NCBI GenBank assembly: GCA_036741695.1
Contig: DAINRU010000008.1
Coordinates: forward strand, 7,295 to 71,294
Source: JAFANK01 sp036741695
GTDB lineage: Bacteria; Vulcanimicrobiota; Vulcanimicrobiia; Eremiobacterales; Eremiobacteraceae
Direction: 5' to 3'
Length of the DNA: 64,000 nucleotides
This document shows positions 1 through 9,977 of this stretch, one piece after another. The first letter of the stretch is position 1. Every line of letters begins with the position of its first letter. The notes beneath the pieces were generated by a model. That model made no database searches and was not told the origin of the DNA. It was given only the letters and a program-made list of their open reading frames with translations. The translations under genes were made by a program, and so were the position numbers.

Positions 1-236
1 CATCGCGACATGCGAAGATATTGTTGGTAGGTGATAAAGGCGTCGATCGCCCAGCCGAGCGCTAGGCCCACCAGCAGGGATCCAATGCCGATCCACACGA
101 CGGTCGAGCGCGGCGCGACCCCGCCGTGATGCTCCCTGATATACTGCTGACCCGTCGCCACGCCCAGGGCTACGCCCAGCGTGATCCCCAATAGGCAGAA
201 GACGACATGCTGGCCGAGCGGCGAGCTCACCATCAT
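1..236 (-). CDS. Partial membrane protein, C-terminus beyond the window
   Basis: The frame is open from an ATG pair at 236/233 to the window edge, about 78 residues, so only the N-terminal part is visible. Two hydrophobic stretches are seen, roughly residues 10-27 (VVFCLLGITLGVALGVA) and 47-65, separated by a short polar loop with a His pair. This suggests a protein with at least two membrane segments. It lies downstream of hppA on the same strand, after a 28-codon reading frame, so it may be the last gene of that operon. I do not recognise a family. No good ribosome binding site is visible. Confidence 0.5.
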   Translation of the reverse strand, partial: MMVSSPLGQHVVFCLLGITLGVALGVATGQQYIREHHGGVAPRSTVVWIGIGSLLVGLALGWAIDAFITYQQYLRMSR

Positions 237-277
237 TATCTATTATTGTCCGGGCGTTGAGAGAGCCTCAGCATACA

Positions 278-364
278 TCAGAACTCGCGCCGTCTTCCGG
301 TCAGATAGCGGACGGCGATCGCCAGGATAGCAATGGCAAAAATCCAGACGAGCGCATCGCTCAT
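278..364 (-). CDS. Possible 28-residue membrane peptide
   Basis: A short frame begins with ATG 19 nt after the hppA stop and encodes about 28 residues: a short polar start, one hydrophobic segment (ALVWIFAIAILAIAVRYL) and a basic tail (GRRREF). That charge pattern fits a single-pass peptide. It sits between hppA and the next membrane gene on the same strand, as expected for an operon member. The ribosome binding site is weak and the length is small, so this could be chance. Single-span peptides attached to ion-pump operons are known (for example KdpF), but no homology is claimed. Confidence 0.35.
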   Translation of the reverse strand: MSDALVWIFAIAILAIAVRYLTGRRREF

Positions 365-383
365 ATGGTGCCCGGCTCGCCTG

Positions 384-2498
<2,115 letters not shown>

Positions 2499-2691
2499 CG
2501 TTGATTGTCGTCTCCAATACGGGTCGCAATAGCGCTCCCACAGGCTCGTGCAACGGCACTGTGCCTGGAAGCTCGTACGCGCGGAATAGAGCGTTGTTTG
2601 AGGTCCGGTTCCTGCCTCCTGCGCCAGAACGCGCTTGCCACGCGCGTTCGCCGGAGGGTCGAATGCAAATCGTGACTAAAGTCGGACACTC

Positions 2692-3711
2692 GTGGCAAGT
2701 TTTCTAGGTCAGCGTTTCCTGCGTTTCGTCGCCGTCCTCCTCACCATCTCTGCGGTGTCTTTTTTGTTTCTCCACCTCATCCCGGGCAACCCGGTTGAGA
2801 TCCTATTGGGCGAACACGCCACGCACGCCGACGTCGTCAATCTCACACACGAGCTCAAGCTCGATCGGCCATGGTACGTGCAGTACGGAGCGTTCCTCAC
2901 GCAAGTGATGCGCGGCGACCTCGGCCGTTCGCTCACCGACAACCTGCCCGTCGCTGAGAAGCTGGGGACATACTTCCCCGCCACGGTCGAGCTGGGCATA
3001 GCGGCGATGATCATCGCGATCGCGGTCGGCGTGCCGGCCGGCATTCTCGCGGCGATCCAACACCGCCGTCCGCTTGACACGGCGACCAGCATCGGATCGC
3101 TGCTCGGCGTCTCGGTTCCCGTCTTTTGGCTGGGATGGATGCTGTTGTGGCTGCTCGCCTACGAGCCGAGCAAGGTCGGCATGAACCTGTTCCCGCTCGC
3201 CGGGCGAATCTCGATGCGTTACGACATCCCCGTGCACACGCATTTCATGACCATCGATGCGCTGCTCGCGGGGAACTGGAACGCATTCGTAGACGCGCTC
3301 TGGCATCTCGTGCTGCCGGCGGTGACGCTGGGGACGATCCCCATGGCCATCGTCGCGAAGATGACGCGCGCCGAAATGCTCGAGGTGTTGCAGACCGATT
3401 ACATTCGTACGGCCCGCGCCAAGGGGCTGGGCAAAACCGCTGTGGTCGTCAAGCACGGGCTGCGCAACGCGCTCATCCCGATCGTCACGGTCATCGGTTT
3501 GCAGACCGGTTTTCTCTTGGGTGGTGCCGTGTTGACCGAGAGCATCTTCGCCTGGCCCGGCGTCGGCCGGCTTGCCTTCGAGGCGATCAGCAACCGCGAC
3601 TACCCCCTCATCATCGGCTGCGTCCTGCTCTTTTCAGCCACCTTCGTGTTCGTGAATTTCATCGTCGACGTGCTCTATGCGCTCCTCAACCCGCGCATCC
3701 GCTACACGTAA
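2692..3711 (+). CDS. DppB-family ABC transporter permease (peptide/nickel type)
   Basis: 339 residues with the layout of DppB/OppB permeases: N-terminal membrane helix followed by the family-typical LHLIPGNPVEILLG stretch, a periplasmic loop, then five more helices. The EAA-type cytoplasmic loop that docks on the ATPase is visible near residues 233-260 (TDYIRTARAKGLG...GLRNALIPI). The chosen start is GTG, giving VASFLGQRFLRF; no strong ribosome binding site is visible. DppB normally pairs with DppC and ATPases in one operon, but the next gene is unrelated, so this copy is an orphan whose partners must be elsewhere. The substrate cannot be told from the sequence. Confidence 0.9.
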   Translation: MASFLGQRFLRFVAVLLTISAVSFLFLHLIPGNPVEILLGEHATHADVVNLTHELKLDRPWYVQYGAFLTQVMRGDLGRSLTDNLPVAEKLGTYFPATVELGIAAMIIAIAVGVPAGILAAIQHRRPLDTATSIGSLLGVSVPVFWLGWMLLWLLAYEPSKVGMNLFPLAGRISMRYDIPVHTHFMTIDALLAGNWNAFVDALWHLVLPAVTLGTIPMAIVAKMTRAEMLEVLQTDYIRTARAKGLGKTAVVVKHGLRNALIPIVTVIGLQTGFLLGGAVLTESIFAWPGVGRLAFEAISNRDYPLIIGCVLLFSATFVFVNFIVDVLYALLNPRIRYT

Positions 3712-3823
3712 GCCCCGTGGCCGGAGGCCCCGTTCTCAGGCTTCTCTGAGCTCAATTTAAGGTGGGAAGGATACGATAAACCAGCCTATAAGGAGTATGC
3801 ATCCCAGTCGCGAGGGGGCCCAT

Positions 3824-4513
3824 ATGACGATGACGTTTTCGGAGGCCGCGGCCCAGCGGAAGAGGTACCGCCGGCTGGCCCTGTATGGGTTTTTCGTCTT
3901 CCTCGTCATATCCACGATCATCCACTTCACGGTCGGCTCACTGGCCGCCATGCTCTGGCCCAAGCATCAAGCGCCGCTTGATGAGACAATCGCCATCATC
4001 ACGATCGACCGCAGCATCCCCGATCAAGTGCTCACGATCGAGCACCTGCAACGCGACCCACAACAGCAGCCGAAACCCGTGACCGTCGCGCAGAAGGTCA
4101 CCGTGCAACCGCAGCCCCAGCAGCAAACTAAGCCACAACAGATGCTTCAGCAGCTGGCTCGATCTGCGAGCTCCGCGCTTGCGTCCATCGTCGCGCCGTC
4201 ACGCAAGGCCTCCCTCCCCAGGAGCAGCGATCCACGACAACAGGAGAGCGCTCGCGGTAGCGAGACCGCAGTGAAATCGCCGATGGGTTCTGCCGCAGCA
4301 TCCACCCAGACCGGAAGCGCCGGAACGGGCGATATGTCCGGCGAGGGTGCCAATTTTCCGGGCAGGCAGGTCCCCACCGGGGCTGTGTGGACAGACCAGG
4401 GGCCGCCAGGTCAGAACACTGGCGTAGGTGGCGGCATCCTCTTAGGCGGTGGCGAGGGCGGTCAAGGCAATGGCCACGATAGCTGCGCACCCTCGCGCGG
4501 GAACTTCTTCTAA
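3824..4513 (+). CDS. TonB-like single-span protein without a clear TonB C-terminal domain
   Basis: 229 residues: a basic cytoplasmic start (QRKRYRR), one membrane segment at about 17-45, then a Gln/Pro-rich periplasmic stretch (QPQPQQQTKPQQ) and a long Ser/Gly-rich low-complexity C-terminus ending in Gly repeats (GGGILLGGGEGGQG). The topology resembles TonB, but the folded C-terminal TonB domain is not evident. Start at ATG 3824 is preferred because GAGGGGG lies 5 nt upstream; an in-frame ATG at 3797 follows AAGGAG by only one base, too close. A strong hairpin follows at 4547. Role unknown; bridging the envelope is an inference from topology. Confidence 0.6.
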   Translation: MTMTFSEAAAQRKRYRRLALYGFFVFLVISTIIHFTVGSLAAMLWPKHQAPLDETIAIITIDRSIPDQVLTIEHLQRDPQQQPKPVTVAQKVTVQPQPQQQTKPQQMLQQLARSASSALASIVAPSRKASLPRSSDPRQQESARGSETAVKSPMGSAAASTQTGSAGTGDMSGEGANFPGRQVPTGAVWTDQGPPGQNTGVGGGILLGGGEGGQGNGHDSCAPSRGNFF

Positions 4514-4546
4514 GCCCTCCTCAGGCAGGAGAAAACCCACGATTCC

Positions 4547-4576
4547 AGGGCGCGAGGACAACTCGCGCCCTTCCTT
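4547..4576 (+). terminator. Hairpin terminator after the TonB-like gene
   Basis: Perfect 10-bp stem AGGGCGCGAG/CTCGCGCCCT with a GACAA loop, then TCCTTG. It lies 33 nt after the stop at 4513. The weak T-run makes its strength as an intrinsic terminator uncertain. Confidence 0.6.
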
Positions 4577-4653
4577 GTGCCGCCCATCACCGCCGCCATA
4601 CGTCACCAGATGCTACTATATGAACATTCTCCGAAAGCGGGGGCCCTTCAGTC

Positions 4654-5247
4654 GTGAGCAAGACTTTGCAGAGCCGCAGCCAGGAAGCGCAAGACACGAG
4701 TTTGCGTCGTGCATCCGTTACCCGCGAGTCTCGCGGATCACGGGTCTGTCAGCGCTGCTTCGCGCGCAACGAGGCAGGCGACACGTTCTGCAAGGTCTGC
4801 GGAGAAGAGCTGCCGGACAGCCTGGCCGACGTCGACTCCGACGTCACCCGGCGGCTCGTCCCCGCTGCAGCCAGAGCGCAACTCATCGTCGAGACGGGCA
4901 ACGGTGCCACGGCGGAGTTCTGGGTCGAGAAGGACGTGGCGCTCGTCGGGCGAGCGTCGCCTTCGGACGGGATCGAGCCCGACGTCGACCTGGCGGAGGT
5001 CGACCCAAACCGCCTGGTGTCTCGGCGCCATGCCTTCATCCTGCGCCGCCGGGGCGGCTTCGTCATCGAAGACCTGGAAAGCGTCAACGGCACCTACCTC
5101 AACGGGATCCAGCGCCTCCAACCGCATGCTCAGACCCTCTTGCGCGACGGCGACCAGGTCAGTTTCGGGGAGACCCGGGCCATCTTCTGGACGGAAGCGG
5201 CGACGGGCGTGACGGCACAAACGCCGGGTCTTAAGGTCGGACATTAA
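4654..5247 (+). CDS. Zinc-ribbon and FHA domain protein
   Basis: 197 residues. Residues about 32-52 form a four-Cys zinc ribbon (CQRCFARNEAGDTFCKVCGEE). Residues about 75-185 form a forkhead-associated domain with the family landmarks: VALVGRASPSDG (first phosphothreonine-binding loop), LVSRRHAFI (Ser-Arg-Arg-His), then ESVNGTYLNG. FHA domains bind phosphothreonine peptides, so this is probably a cytoplasmic signalling adaptor downstream of a Ser/Thr kinase, though no such kinase lies nearby. The start is GTG; earlier in-frame starts are possible because the N-terminal 30 residues look disordered. Confidence 0.85.
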   Translation: MSKTLQSRSQEAQDTSLRRASVTRESRGSRVCQRCFARNEAGDTFCKVCGEELPDSLADVDSDVTRRLVPAAARAQLIVETGNGATAEFWVEKDVALVGRASPSDGIEPDVDLAEVDPNRLVSRRHAFILRRRGGFVIEDLESVNGTYLNGIQRLQPHAQTLLRDGDQVSFGETRAIFWTEAATGVTAQTPGLKVGH

Positions 5248-5322
5248 GACCGTTAAAAAGCCTAATACCGCATAGTTCCGAAAAAAAGGGTAAAACCGTA
5301 ATTATGGATAAAAAGCGGCGCC

Positions 5323-5339
5323 TGACGCAGGATGCGTCA
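5323..5339. promoter_or_regulatory. Palindrome TGACGCA-GGA-TGCGTCA upstream of the HTH/sigma pair
   Basis: Seven-base perfect arms around a 3-nt centre, in an AT-rich intergenic region (5248-5404) about 65 nt before the HTH gene. The size and position fit an operator, possibly for the HTH protein it precedes. No direct evidence of function. The rest of the 157-nt gap shows A-rich sequence that could hold a promoter, but no clear -35/-10 pair. Confidence 0.35.
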
Positions 5340-5404
5340 AGGTCGCTGCTTTGTCGTATGAGATGATGCCGGCGACGCTTGCTGTCTTCACGGGAGCACG
5401 TGCA

Positions 5405-5653
5405 ATGGCGGGCCGCCGGCAAAGCTCGACCGACAATAGACCTGAGAAGCACTGGGTCACCTCAGGTGAGGTCGCGCGTGCGTTGAACATGACCGATGCC
5501 GCCATCCGTCGCTGGGCCCGCGAGGGGCTGCTCGAGGCGATCAAGACGCCAGGCGGACAATATCGGTTTCGCCGCGAGGCCCTCTCCAATCTCATGAAGG
5601 CCAGACCCAAGATGGTGCGCTCGAAGCCGTCGCGCGCGGGGACAACGCGATGA
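5405..5653 (+). CDS. Small MerR/excisionase-like helix-turn-helix protein
   Basis: 82 residues. Residues about 17-60 form a MerR-type winged helix (WVTSGEVARALNMTDAAIRR, then WAREGLLEAIKTPGGQYRF), followed by a basic tail. There is no effector-binding or dimerising coiled coil, so this resembles the stand-alone HTH proteins of the BldC/excisionase type rather than a full MerR sensor. ATG at 5405 is preceded by GGGAG at 8 nt; a TTG at 5351 would add an unsupported 18-residue extension. The stop overlaps the sigma factor start (ATGA at 5650), so the two are translationally coupled and probably act together. Confidence 0.75.
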   Translation: MAGRRQSSTDNRPEKHWVTSGEVARALNMTDAAIRRWAREGLLEAIKTPGGQYRFRREALSNLMKARPKMVRSKPSRAGTTR

Positions 5654-6534
5654 GCACGCGCATGAAGCCCCAGGACATCTGCGTGATCGGCGGCGTGCCG
5701 CTGAGTCGCGAAGAGGTCATCCACAAATTCTTGCACCTCGTCAAATACGTGGCGGGGCGCATCTCCGTCAATCTGCCGCCGCACGTCGAGATCGACGACC
5801 TCATCAACGAAGGCATCCTCGGCCTCATCGACGCGATCGGCAAGTACGATGACTCGCGCGGCGTCAAGTTCGAGACCTATGCCATCACGCGCATCAACGG
5901 GGCCATTCTCGATGCGCTGCGCGCCTTGGATTGGGTGCCGCGAGCCGTGCGCCAGAAGGCACGCGAGCTCGAGCGCGTCTTCGTCGAGCTGGAAAACCGG
6001 CTCGCCCGGGTGCCCGAAGACGAGGAGGTCTCCGCGGCGCTGGGCATCACGCTCAAAGAGTATCACACGCTGCTCCTCAAGATCCGGGGCACGTCGATCC
6101 TGTCGCTGGAAGAGTTCTTGCCCAACGAGAAGGGCCACGACGTGGCGCTTCTTGACACGCTCAAAGACGGTGGGCCGGACGCGACCCACGTCATCGAATC
6201 GACTGAGGTCAAAAGCACCCTCGCCGCTGCGGTCGAAAGCCTGCCGCCGCAAGAGCGCACCGTCATCTCGCTCTACTATTTCGAAGGCCTGACGCTCAAA
6301 GAGATCAAGAACGTCTTGGAAGTCTCCGAGTCCCGCGTGTCGCAGATCCACGCGCAGGCGGTCATCCGCCTGCGCTCCAAGCTGCGGACACTGCAGATGG
6401 ACATGGGCATCCGCGAGGGCGATCCGACGATCAAGCAGAAGTACGTGCGAAAGAAGCCGCAAAACCCACACGGCCCGCAACCTTCGCACGCAGCCCGTCC
6501 CCAGAATCGTACCCCGCGCGCCGCCTCCGGTTAA
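5650..6534 (+). CDS. RNA polymerase sigma factor, FliA/WhiG type
   Basis: 294 residues with sigma-70 regions 2, 3 and 4 but no region 1.1. Region 2 contains HVEIDDLINEGILGLIDAIG and GVKFETYAITRINGAILDAL; the region 3 boundary reads DWVPRAVRQKARELE, typical of FliA/WhiG factors. Region 4 has the terminal HTH (LTLKEIKNVLEVSESRVSQI). The last 45 residues form a basic, Pro/Gln-rich tail beyond the usual family length. FliA and SigD direct flagellar genes and WhiG directs sporulation genes; which applies here is unknown, though FliJ/FliM/FliO-like genes lie at 14.6-16.4 kb. Coupled to the upstream HTH gene by a 4-nt overlap. Confidence 0.92.
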   Translation: MSTRMKPQDICVIGGVPLSREEVIHKFLHLVKYVAGRISVNLPPHVEIDDLINEGILGLIDAIGKYDDSRGVKFETYAITRINGAILDALRALDWVPRAVRQKARELERVFVELENRLARVPEDEEVSAALGITLKEYHTLLLKIRGTSILSLEEFLPNEKGHDVALLDTLKDGGPDATHVIESTEVKSTLAAAVESLPPQERTVISLYYFEGLTLKEIKNVLEVSESRVSQIHAQAVIRLRSKLRTLQMDMGIREGDPTIKQKYVRKKPQNPHGPQPSHAARPQNRTPRAASG

Positions 6535-6548
6535 TCTAGCAGCAGACG

Positions 6549-6599
6549 TTGAAGCAACGGACCTTTAGGTCCGTTACGAATCGGCTCTCAAGAGCCGAT
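6549..6599. repeat. Palindromic repeat copy and a second adjacent hairpin before ftsY
   Basis: Arms AACGGACCT (6556-6564) and AGGTCCGTT (6567-6575) flank a 2-nt centre, preceded by TTGAAGC, a sequence shared with other copies in the window. Immediately after comes a second perfect palindrome, ATCGGCTCT-CA-AGAGCCGAT (6580-6599), of the same geometry but different sequence. A decayed relative (CGGATCT-GA-AGGTCCG) lies near 6638. The 146-nt gap between the sigma factor and ftsY is thus mostly repeat material. Confidence 0.85.
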
Positions 6600-6680
6600 G
6601 CTTCATTCCTCGTTGGCTGCCGCTCCAATGGCGAGACGGATCTGAAGGTCCGCTGCCACATTCAAGCTGAAAGCGGCGCC

Positions 6681-7586
6681 ATGCAATGGCTCTCTTCCCT
6701 GCGTGATGGGCTGTCTAAGACCCGCGATAGCCTCGCCGGACACCTCAACGCCCTGCTCGGGCGCCAGCTCGTCGACGACGAGTTCTGGGACCGGCTTGAG
6801 GAGACGCTCATCGGGGCTGACTTCGGCTTCGCCACGACGGAGAAGATCGTCGGCGACCTCAAGATCGCTGCCCAACAGCAGAACCTGAAAGTTGCGGACG
6901 ACGTCGTGCGGGTGTTCAAGGCGGACGTCGCCGACTACATCAAGCACCCGAACATCGAGCCGGTCCCGGTCACGACGAAGCCCCACGTGATCCTCGTCGT
7001 CGGGGTCAACGGCTCGGGCAAGACCACGACCATCGGCAAGCTCGCGGCGCAGGAGCGCAAGCGTGGCCGGTCGGTCATGCTCGTCGCCGCCGATACGTTC
7101 CGTGCCGCCGCTGCCGAGCAGCTGGCTATCTGGGCGCAGCGGGCTGGGGCGGAGATCGTGCGCCATCGGGAGGGTGCAGATCCAGCAGCGGTCGTCTTCG
7201 ACGGCCTTGCCGCGGCCACGTCACAGGGCATCGACGTGGTCTTCGTAGACACCGCCGGACGATTGCAGACCAAACACAACCTCATGGAGGAGCTCAAGAA
7301 GATCCGGCGCATCATCGCCCGCGAAGTGGAAGGCGCGCCGCAGGAGACGCTGCTCGTGCTTGACGCTACGACCGGACAGAACGCTCTATCCCAGGCCAAA
7401 CTCTTTCACGAGGCCACCGAATTGACCGGCATCGTGCTCACCAAGCTTGACGGCACGGCCAAGGGCGGGATAATCGTCGCGATCATGGACCAGGTTGACC
7501 TTCCCGTGAAGTACATCGGATTCGGCGAGAAGATCGATCAACTTCGCCCGTTCGACCCGCGAGGGTATGTCGAGGCGCTCTTTTAA
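6681..7586 (+). CDS. ftsY: Signal recognition particle receptor FtsY
   Basis: 301 residues, a compact FtsY lacking the long acidic A domain of Escherichia coli. The N-terminal helical bundle (LSKTRDSLAGHLNALLG) leads into the NG GTPase domain: GVNGSGKTTTIGKLA (P-loop, about residue 107), DTFRAAAAEQL, DTAGRLQ (about 190) and TKLDGTAKGG (about 254). The C-terminal GFGEKIDQLRPFDP is the family signature. It receives ribosome-SRP complexes at the inner membrane and, with Ffh, delivers nascent membrane proteins to the translocon. ATG at 6681 is chosen because the frame upstream translates only repeat sequence; no strong ribosome binding site is visible. First gene of the ftsY-recA-recX-pgeF run. 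Confidence 0.96.
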   Translation: MQWLSSLRDGLSKTRDSLAGHLNALLGRQLVDDEFWDRLEETLIGADFGFATTEKIVGDLKIAAQQQNLKVADDVVRVFKADVADYIKHPNIEPVPVTTKPHVILVVGVNGSGKTTTIGKLAAQERKRGRSVMLVAADTFRAAAAEQLAIWAQRAGAEIVRHREGADPAAVVFDGLAAATSQGIDVVFVDTAGRLQTKHNLMEELKKIRRIIAREVEGAPQETLLVLDATTGQNALSQAKLFHEATELTGIVLTKLDGTAKGGIIVAIMDQVDLPVKYIGFGEKIDQLRPFDPRGYVEALF

Positions 7587-7632
7587 CTACAGCTCATCGC
7601 CACCATATCAGGCTGATTATGAGGAGATCGCC

Positions 7633-8679
7633 TTGTCGGATAAAGAGAAGGACAAAGCCCTAGAAAACGCACTGGCTCAGATCGAGCGCCAATTCGGCAA
7701 GGGCTCCATCATGAAGCTGGGCGAGGCCGCTGCCAACATGCAGATCGAGGTCATCCCCACAGGCTCGATCGCCCTCGACGTCGCCTTGGGAGTCGGTGGC
7801 CTTCCACGCGGCCGGGTTGTCGAGATCTACGGTCCTGAGTCATCCGGCAAGACCACGCTCACCCTTCACGTCATCGCGCAGGCGCAAAAAGGCGGCGGTG
7901 TGGCAGCGTTCATCGATGTCGAGCACGCGCTCGACCCGGCCTACGCGCGCAACCTCGGCGTCGACCTCGATAATCTCCTCATCTCCCAGCCGGATACAGG
8001 CGAGCAGGCCCTCGATATCGCCGAGATGCTCGTGCGCTCGAATGCGGTCGACGTCGTCGTCGTGGATTCAGTGGCGGCGCTTGTCCCCAAGGCCGAGATC
8101 GAGGGCGACATGGGGGACACCCACATGGGCCTTCAAGCCCGGCTCATGTCCCAGGCGCTCCGCAAGCTCACCTCTGCCATCAGCAAGTCCCGGACCACGA
8201 TGATCTTCATCAATCAGATCCGCGAGAAGATCGGCGTGATGTTCGGCAATCCGGAGACGACGAGCGGCGGACGAGCGCTCAAATTCTACGCGTCGGTGCG
8301 CATGGACATCCGCAAGCTCGAGCAGATCAAGAGTGGCACAGACCCGATAGGCTCGCGCACGCGAGTCAAGGTGGTCAAGAACAAAGTCGCGCCGCCCTTC
8401 CAGGTCGCAGAGTTCGATATCATGTACGGCAAGGGCATCAGTCGCACGGGTGATCTCATCGACATCGGCCTGAAACACGAGATCATCGGCAAGAGCGGCT
8501 CGTGGTACACGTACGGCGACACCCGCATCGGTCAGGGACGCGAGAACGCGAAAACCTATCTCGAAGAGCACCCCGAGATCGCGGACGAGCTCGAGGAGAA
8601 GGTACGCGCGTTGCTCGTGCGCCAGGGCGGGGGCCCCGCCGAGAACGGCGCCGCGCGCTACGCAGTCGTCTCAGAATAG
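7633..8679 (+). CDS. recA: Recombinase RecA
   Basis: 348 residues, the normal RecA length. Landmarks: GPESSGKTTLTLH (Walker A, about residue 67), VVVVDSVAALVPKAEIEGDM (Walker B and L1 region), FINQIREKIGVMFGNPETTS (L2 region, single-strand binding), and KVVKNKVAPPF. It forms the ATP-dependent filament on single-stranded DNA that promotes strand exchange and triggers LexA self-cleavage. TTG at 7633 is the preferred start: GAGGAG lies 6 nt upstream and the protein then begins LSDKEKDKALE as usual; an ATG at 7567 would overlap ftsY by 20 nt and add unsupported residues. No LexA-type palindrome is visible just upstream, unlike at imuA. Confidence 0.97.
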   Translation: MSDKEKDKALENALAQIERQFGKGSIMKLGEAAANMQIEVIPTGSIALDVALGVGGLPRGRVVEIYGPESSGKTTLTLHVIAQAQKGGGVAAFIDVEHALDPAYARNLGVDLDNLLISQPDTGEQALDIAEMLVRSNAVDVVVVDSVAALVPKAEIEGDMGDTHMGLQARLMSQALRKLTSAISKSRTTMIFINQIREKIGVMFGNPETTSGGRALKFYASVRMDIRKLEQIKSGTDPIGSRTRVKVVKNKVAPPFQVAEFDIMYGKGISRTGDLIDIGLKHEIIGKSGSWYTYGDTRIGQGRENAKTYLEEHPEIADELEEKVRALLVRQGGGPAENGAARYAVVSE

Positions 8680-8688
8680 GGGCCAGCC

Positions 8689-9192
8689 GTGGGCGCTCCC
8701 GGAGCCTTTGGGCAGAGCCTCAACAATGCGGTCTTCACGACCGCGCTCAGGATGCTCGCCGGCAAACGGCTCTCGAAAGCGCAGCTCATCAGGAAGCTCC
8801 GAGATCGCGGCTTCGCGCCTGACGTGGTGCGCGATGCCGTCGCGGAGTGCGAGCGCCGCCGGTACATCGACGATCGCACCTTCGCCCAGCTCTTCGTGGC
8901 GAGCGCGATCGAGAAGAAAGCCATCGGACCGCTGCGGCTCATGCGCGACCTGCTGAAGCAGGGCATCGATGGGGACCTCGCACGCGAGATCATCGCGCAG
9001 ACCGACGAGGGGCATGACGATCGCCTCGAGCGGGCGATTCGCAAGCTCGAGGCCTCGCGACCCGGTGAGCGTTTCGACCGCCTCGCGCGCCGTCTCGTCA
9101 CCCAAGGCTTCACCGCACCTGCGATCGCTCGCGCGCTGCGGGCGCGCGCGGCTTCGGGCATGGCCATCGAAGAGCTCGAGGAGCTGCCATGA
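8689..9192 (+). CDS. recX: RecA regulator RecX
   Basis: 167 residues made of three tandem three-helix repeats, as in RecX. Repeat landmarks include ALRMLAGKRLSKAQLIRKL, then ECERRRYIDDRTFAQLFV and FDRLARRLVTQGF. RecX binds inside the RecA filament groove and limits its extension and coprotease activity. GTG start 9 nt after the recA stop; the 3' end overlaps pgeF by 4 nt (ATGA at 9189). The recA-recX order is the standard pairing, so expression is almost certainly coupled. Confidence 0.92.
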   Translation: MGAPGAFGQSLNNAVFTTALRMLAGKRLSKAQLIRKLRDRGFAPDVVRDAVAECERRRYIDDRTFAQLFVASAIEKKAIGPLRLMRDLLKQGIDGDLAREIIAQTDEGHDDRLERAIRKLEASRPGERFDRLARRLVTQGFTAPAIARALRARAASGMAIEELEELP

Positions 9193-9977
9193 GCGCCGCG
9201 CCGAGCGAAGCACCAGCGACGGTCGAGCTCGGCGGCGGCTTCATCTACGTGCGCCGCCCCGATGGCAGGGCTGCCGTGCTCGCTCCGCATCTACAAAGCG
9301 CGGGTGTTGCGGGCATGATGAGCCCAAGTCTCGTCAACGCGCGCGATGCAGGCGAGCTGCGAAGCTGGCTCGAGGACTGGGGGTTCGAGCCTGCGTTGCC
9401 CGTGGCGCAGGTGAATCAGGTCCATGGCACCGAGATCGCCGCAGCGGGCGAGGCCGGTCCCGCGTCCGAGGCCGACGGCCTGTGGTCTGATTCAGGCGGC
9501 ATCATCCTCACGGTGAAGGCGGCCGACTGCGCACCGGTCTGGCTGGCTGACATGTCGTCAAAACGCTTCGCCCTCGTGCATGCCGGCTGGCGCGGCGTGG
9601 CAAGCGGGATCATCGCGGCAGCGATCGACACCCTCGCGGCGGCTGGGTCGAAGGCAGACGAACTCGCGGTCGCGGTCGGGCCGCACCTGCGCCCGTGCTG
9701 CTTTGAAGTCGGCCCCGAGGTCGCAGACCGCTTTGCGAACATCGGGGGCGCCATACTACCGGCGAGCGCCTTAACCGCGCCGCGGCGGCGCCACGACAGC
9801 GTCTCGCTGGATCTTTCTGCAGCGATACGCGCGGATCTCAACGACCTGGGCGTCCGCGATGAGCAGATTTTCATCGCGACGGCGTGCACTCGCTGCCACC
9901 CAGAGCTGTTCCACTCGTACCGCCGCAATGGGTCAGGCGGTCCGCTCATGGCGGCAGTGGCCGCCAGGCGGGGATGA
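9189..9977 (+). CDS. pgeF: Purine nucleoside phosphorylase of the YfiH/laccase-domain family
   Basis: 262 residues, the usual size. Family motifs are present: QVNQVHGTEI (His), ADGLWSDSGGIILTVKAADCAPV (Cys of the metal site) and FALVHAGWRGVASG (His-Ala-Gly-Trp-Arg-Gly). The C-terminus ends RRNGSGG like the family RRdg.tGr region. YfiH proteins act on purine nucleosides and have been linked to peptidoglycan quality control (PgeF); the laccase label is historical. Coupled at both ends by 4-nt overlaps with recX and the response regulator gene, placing it in the recA operon. Confidence 0.88.
   Translation: MSAAPSEAPATVELGGGFIYVRRPDGRAAVLAPHLQSAGVAGMMSPSLVNARDAGELRSWLEDWGFEPALPVAQVNQVHGTEIAAAGEAGPASEADGLWSDSGGIILTVKAADCAPVWLADMSSKRFALVHAGWRGVASGIIAAAIDTLAAAGSKADELAVAVGPHLRPCCFEVGPEVADRFANIGGAILPASALTAPRRRHDSVSLDLSAAIRADLNDLGVRDEQIFIATACTRCHPELFHSYRRNGSGGPLMAAVAARRG

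Noticed and set aside
5230..5262. Possible hairpin GGTCGGACATTAAGACC after the FHA gene
   Set aside because: The stem is only about 4 bp and imperfect; not convincing as terminator or repeat.
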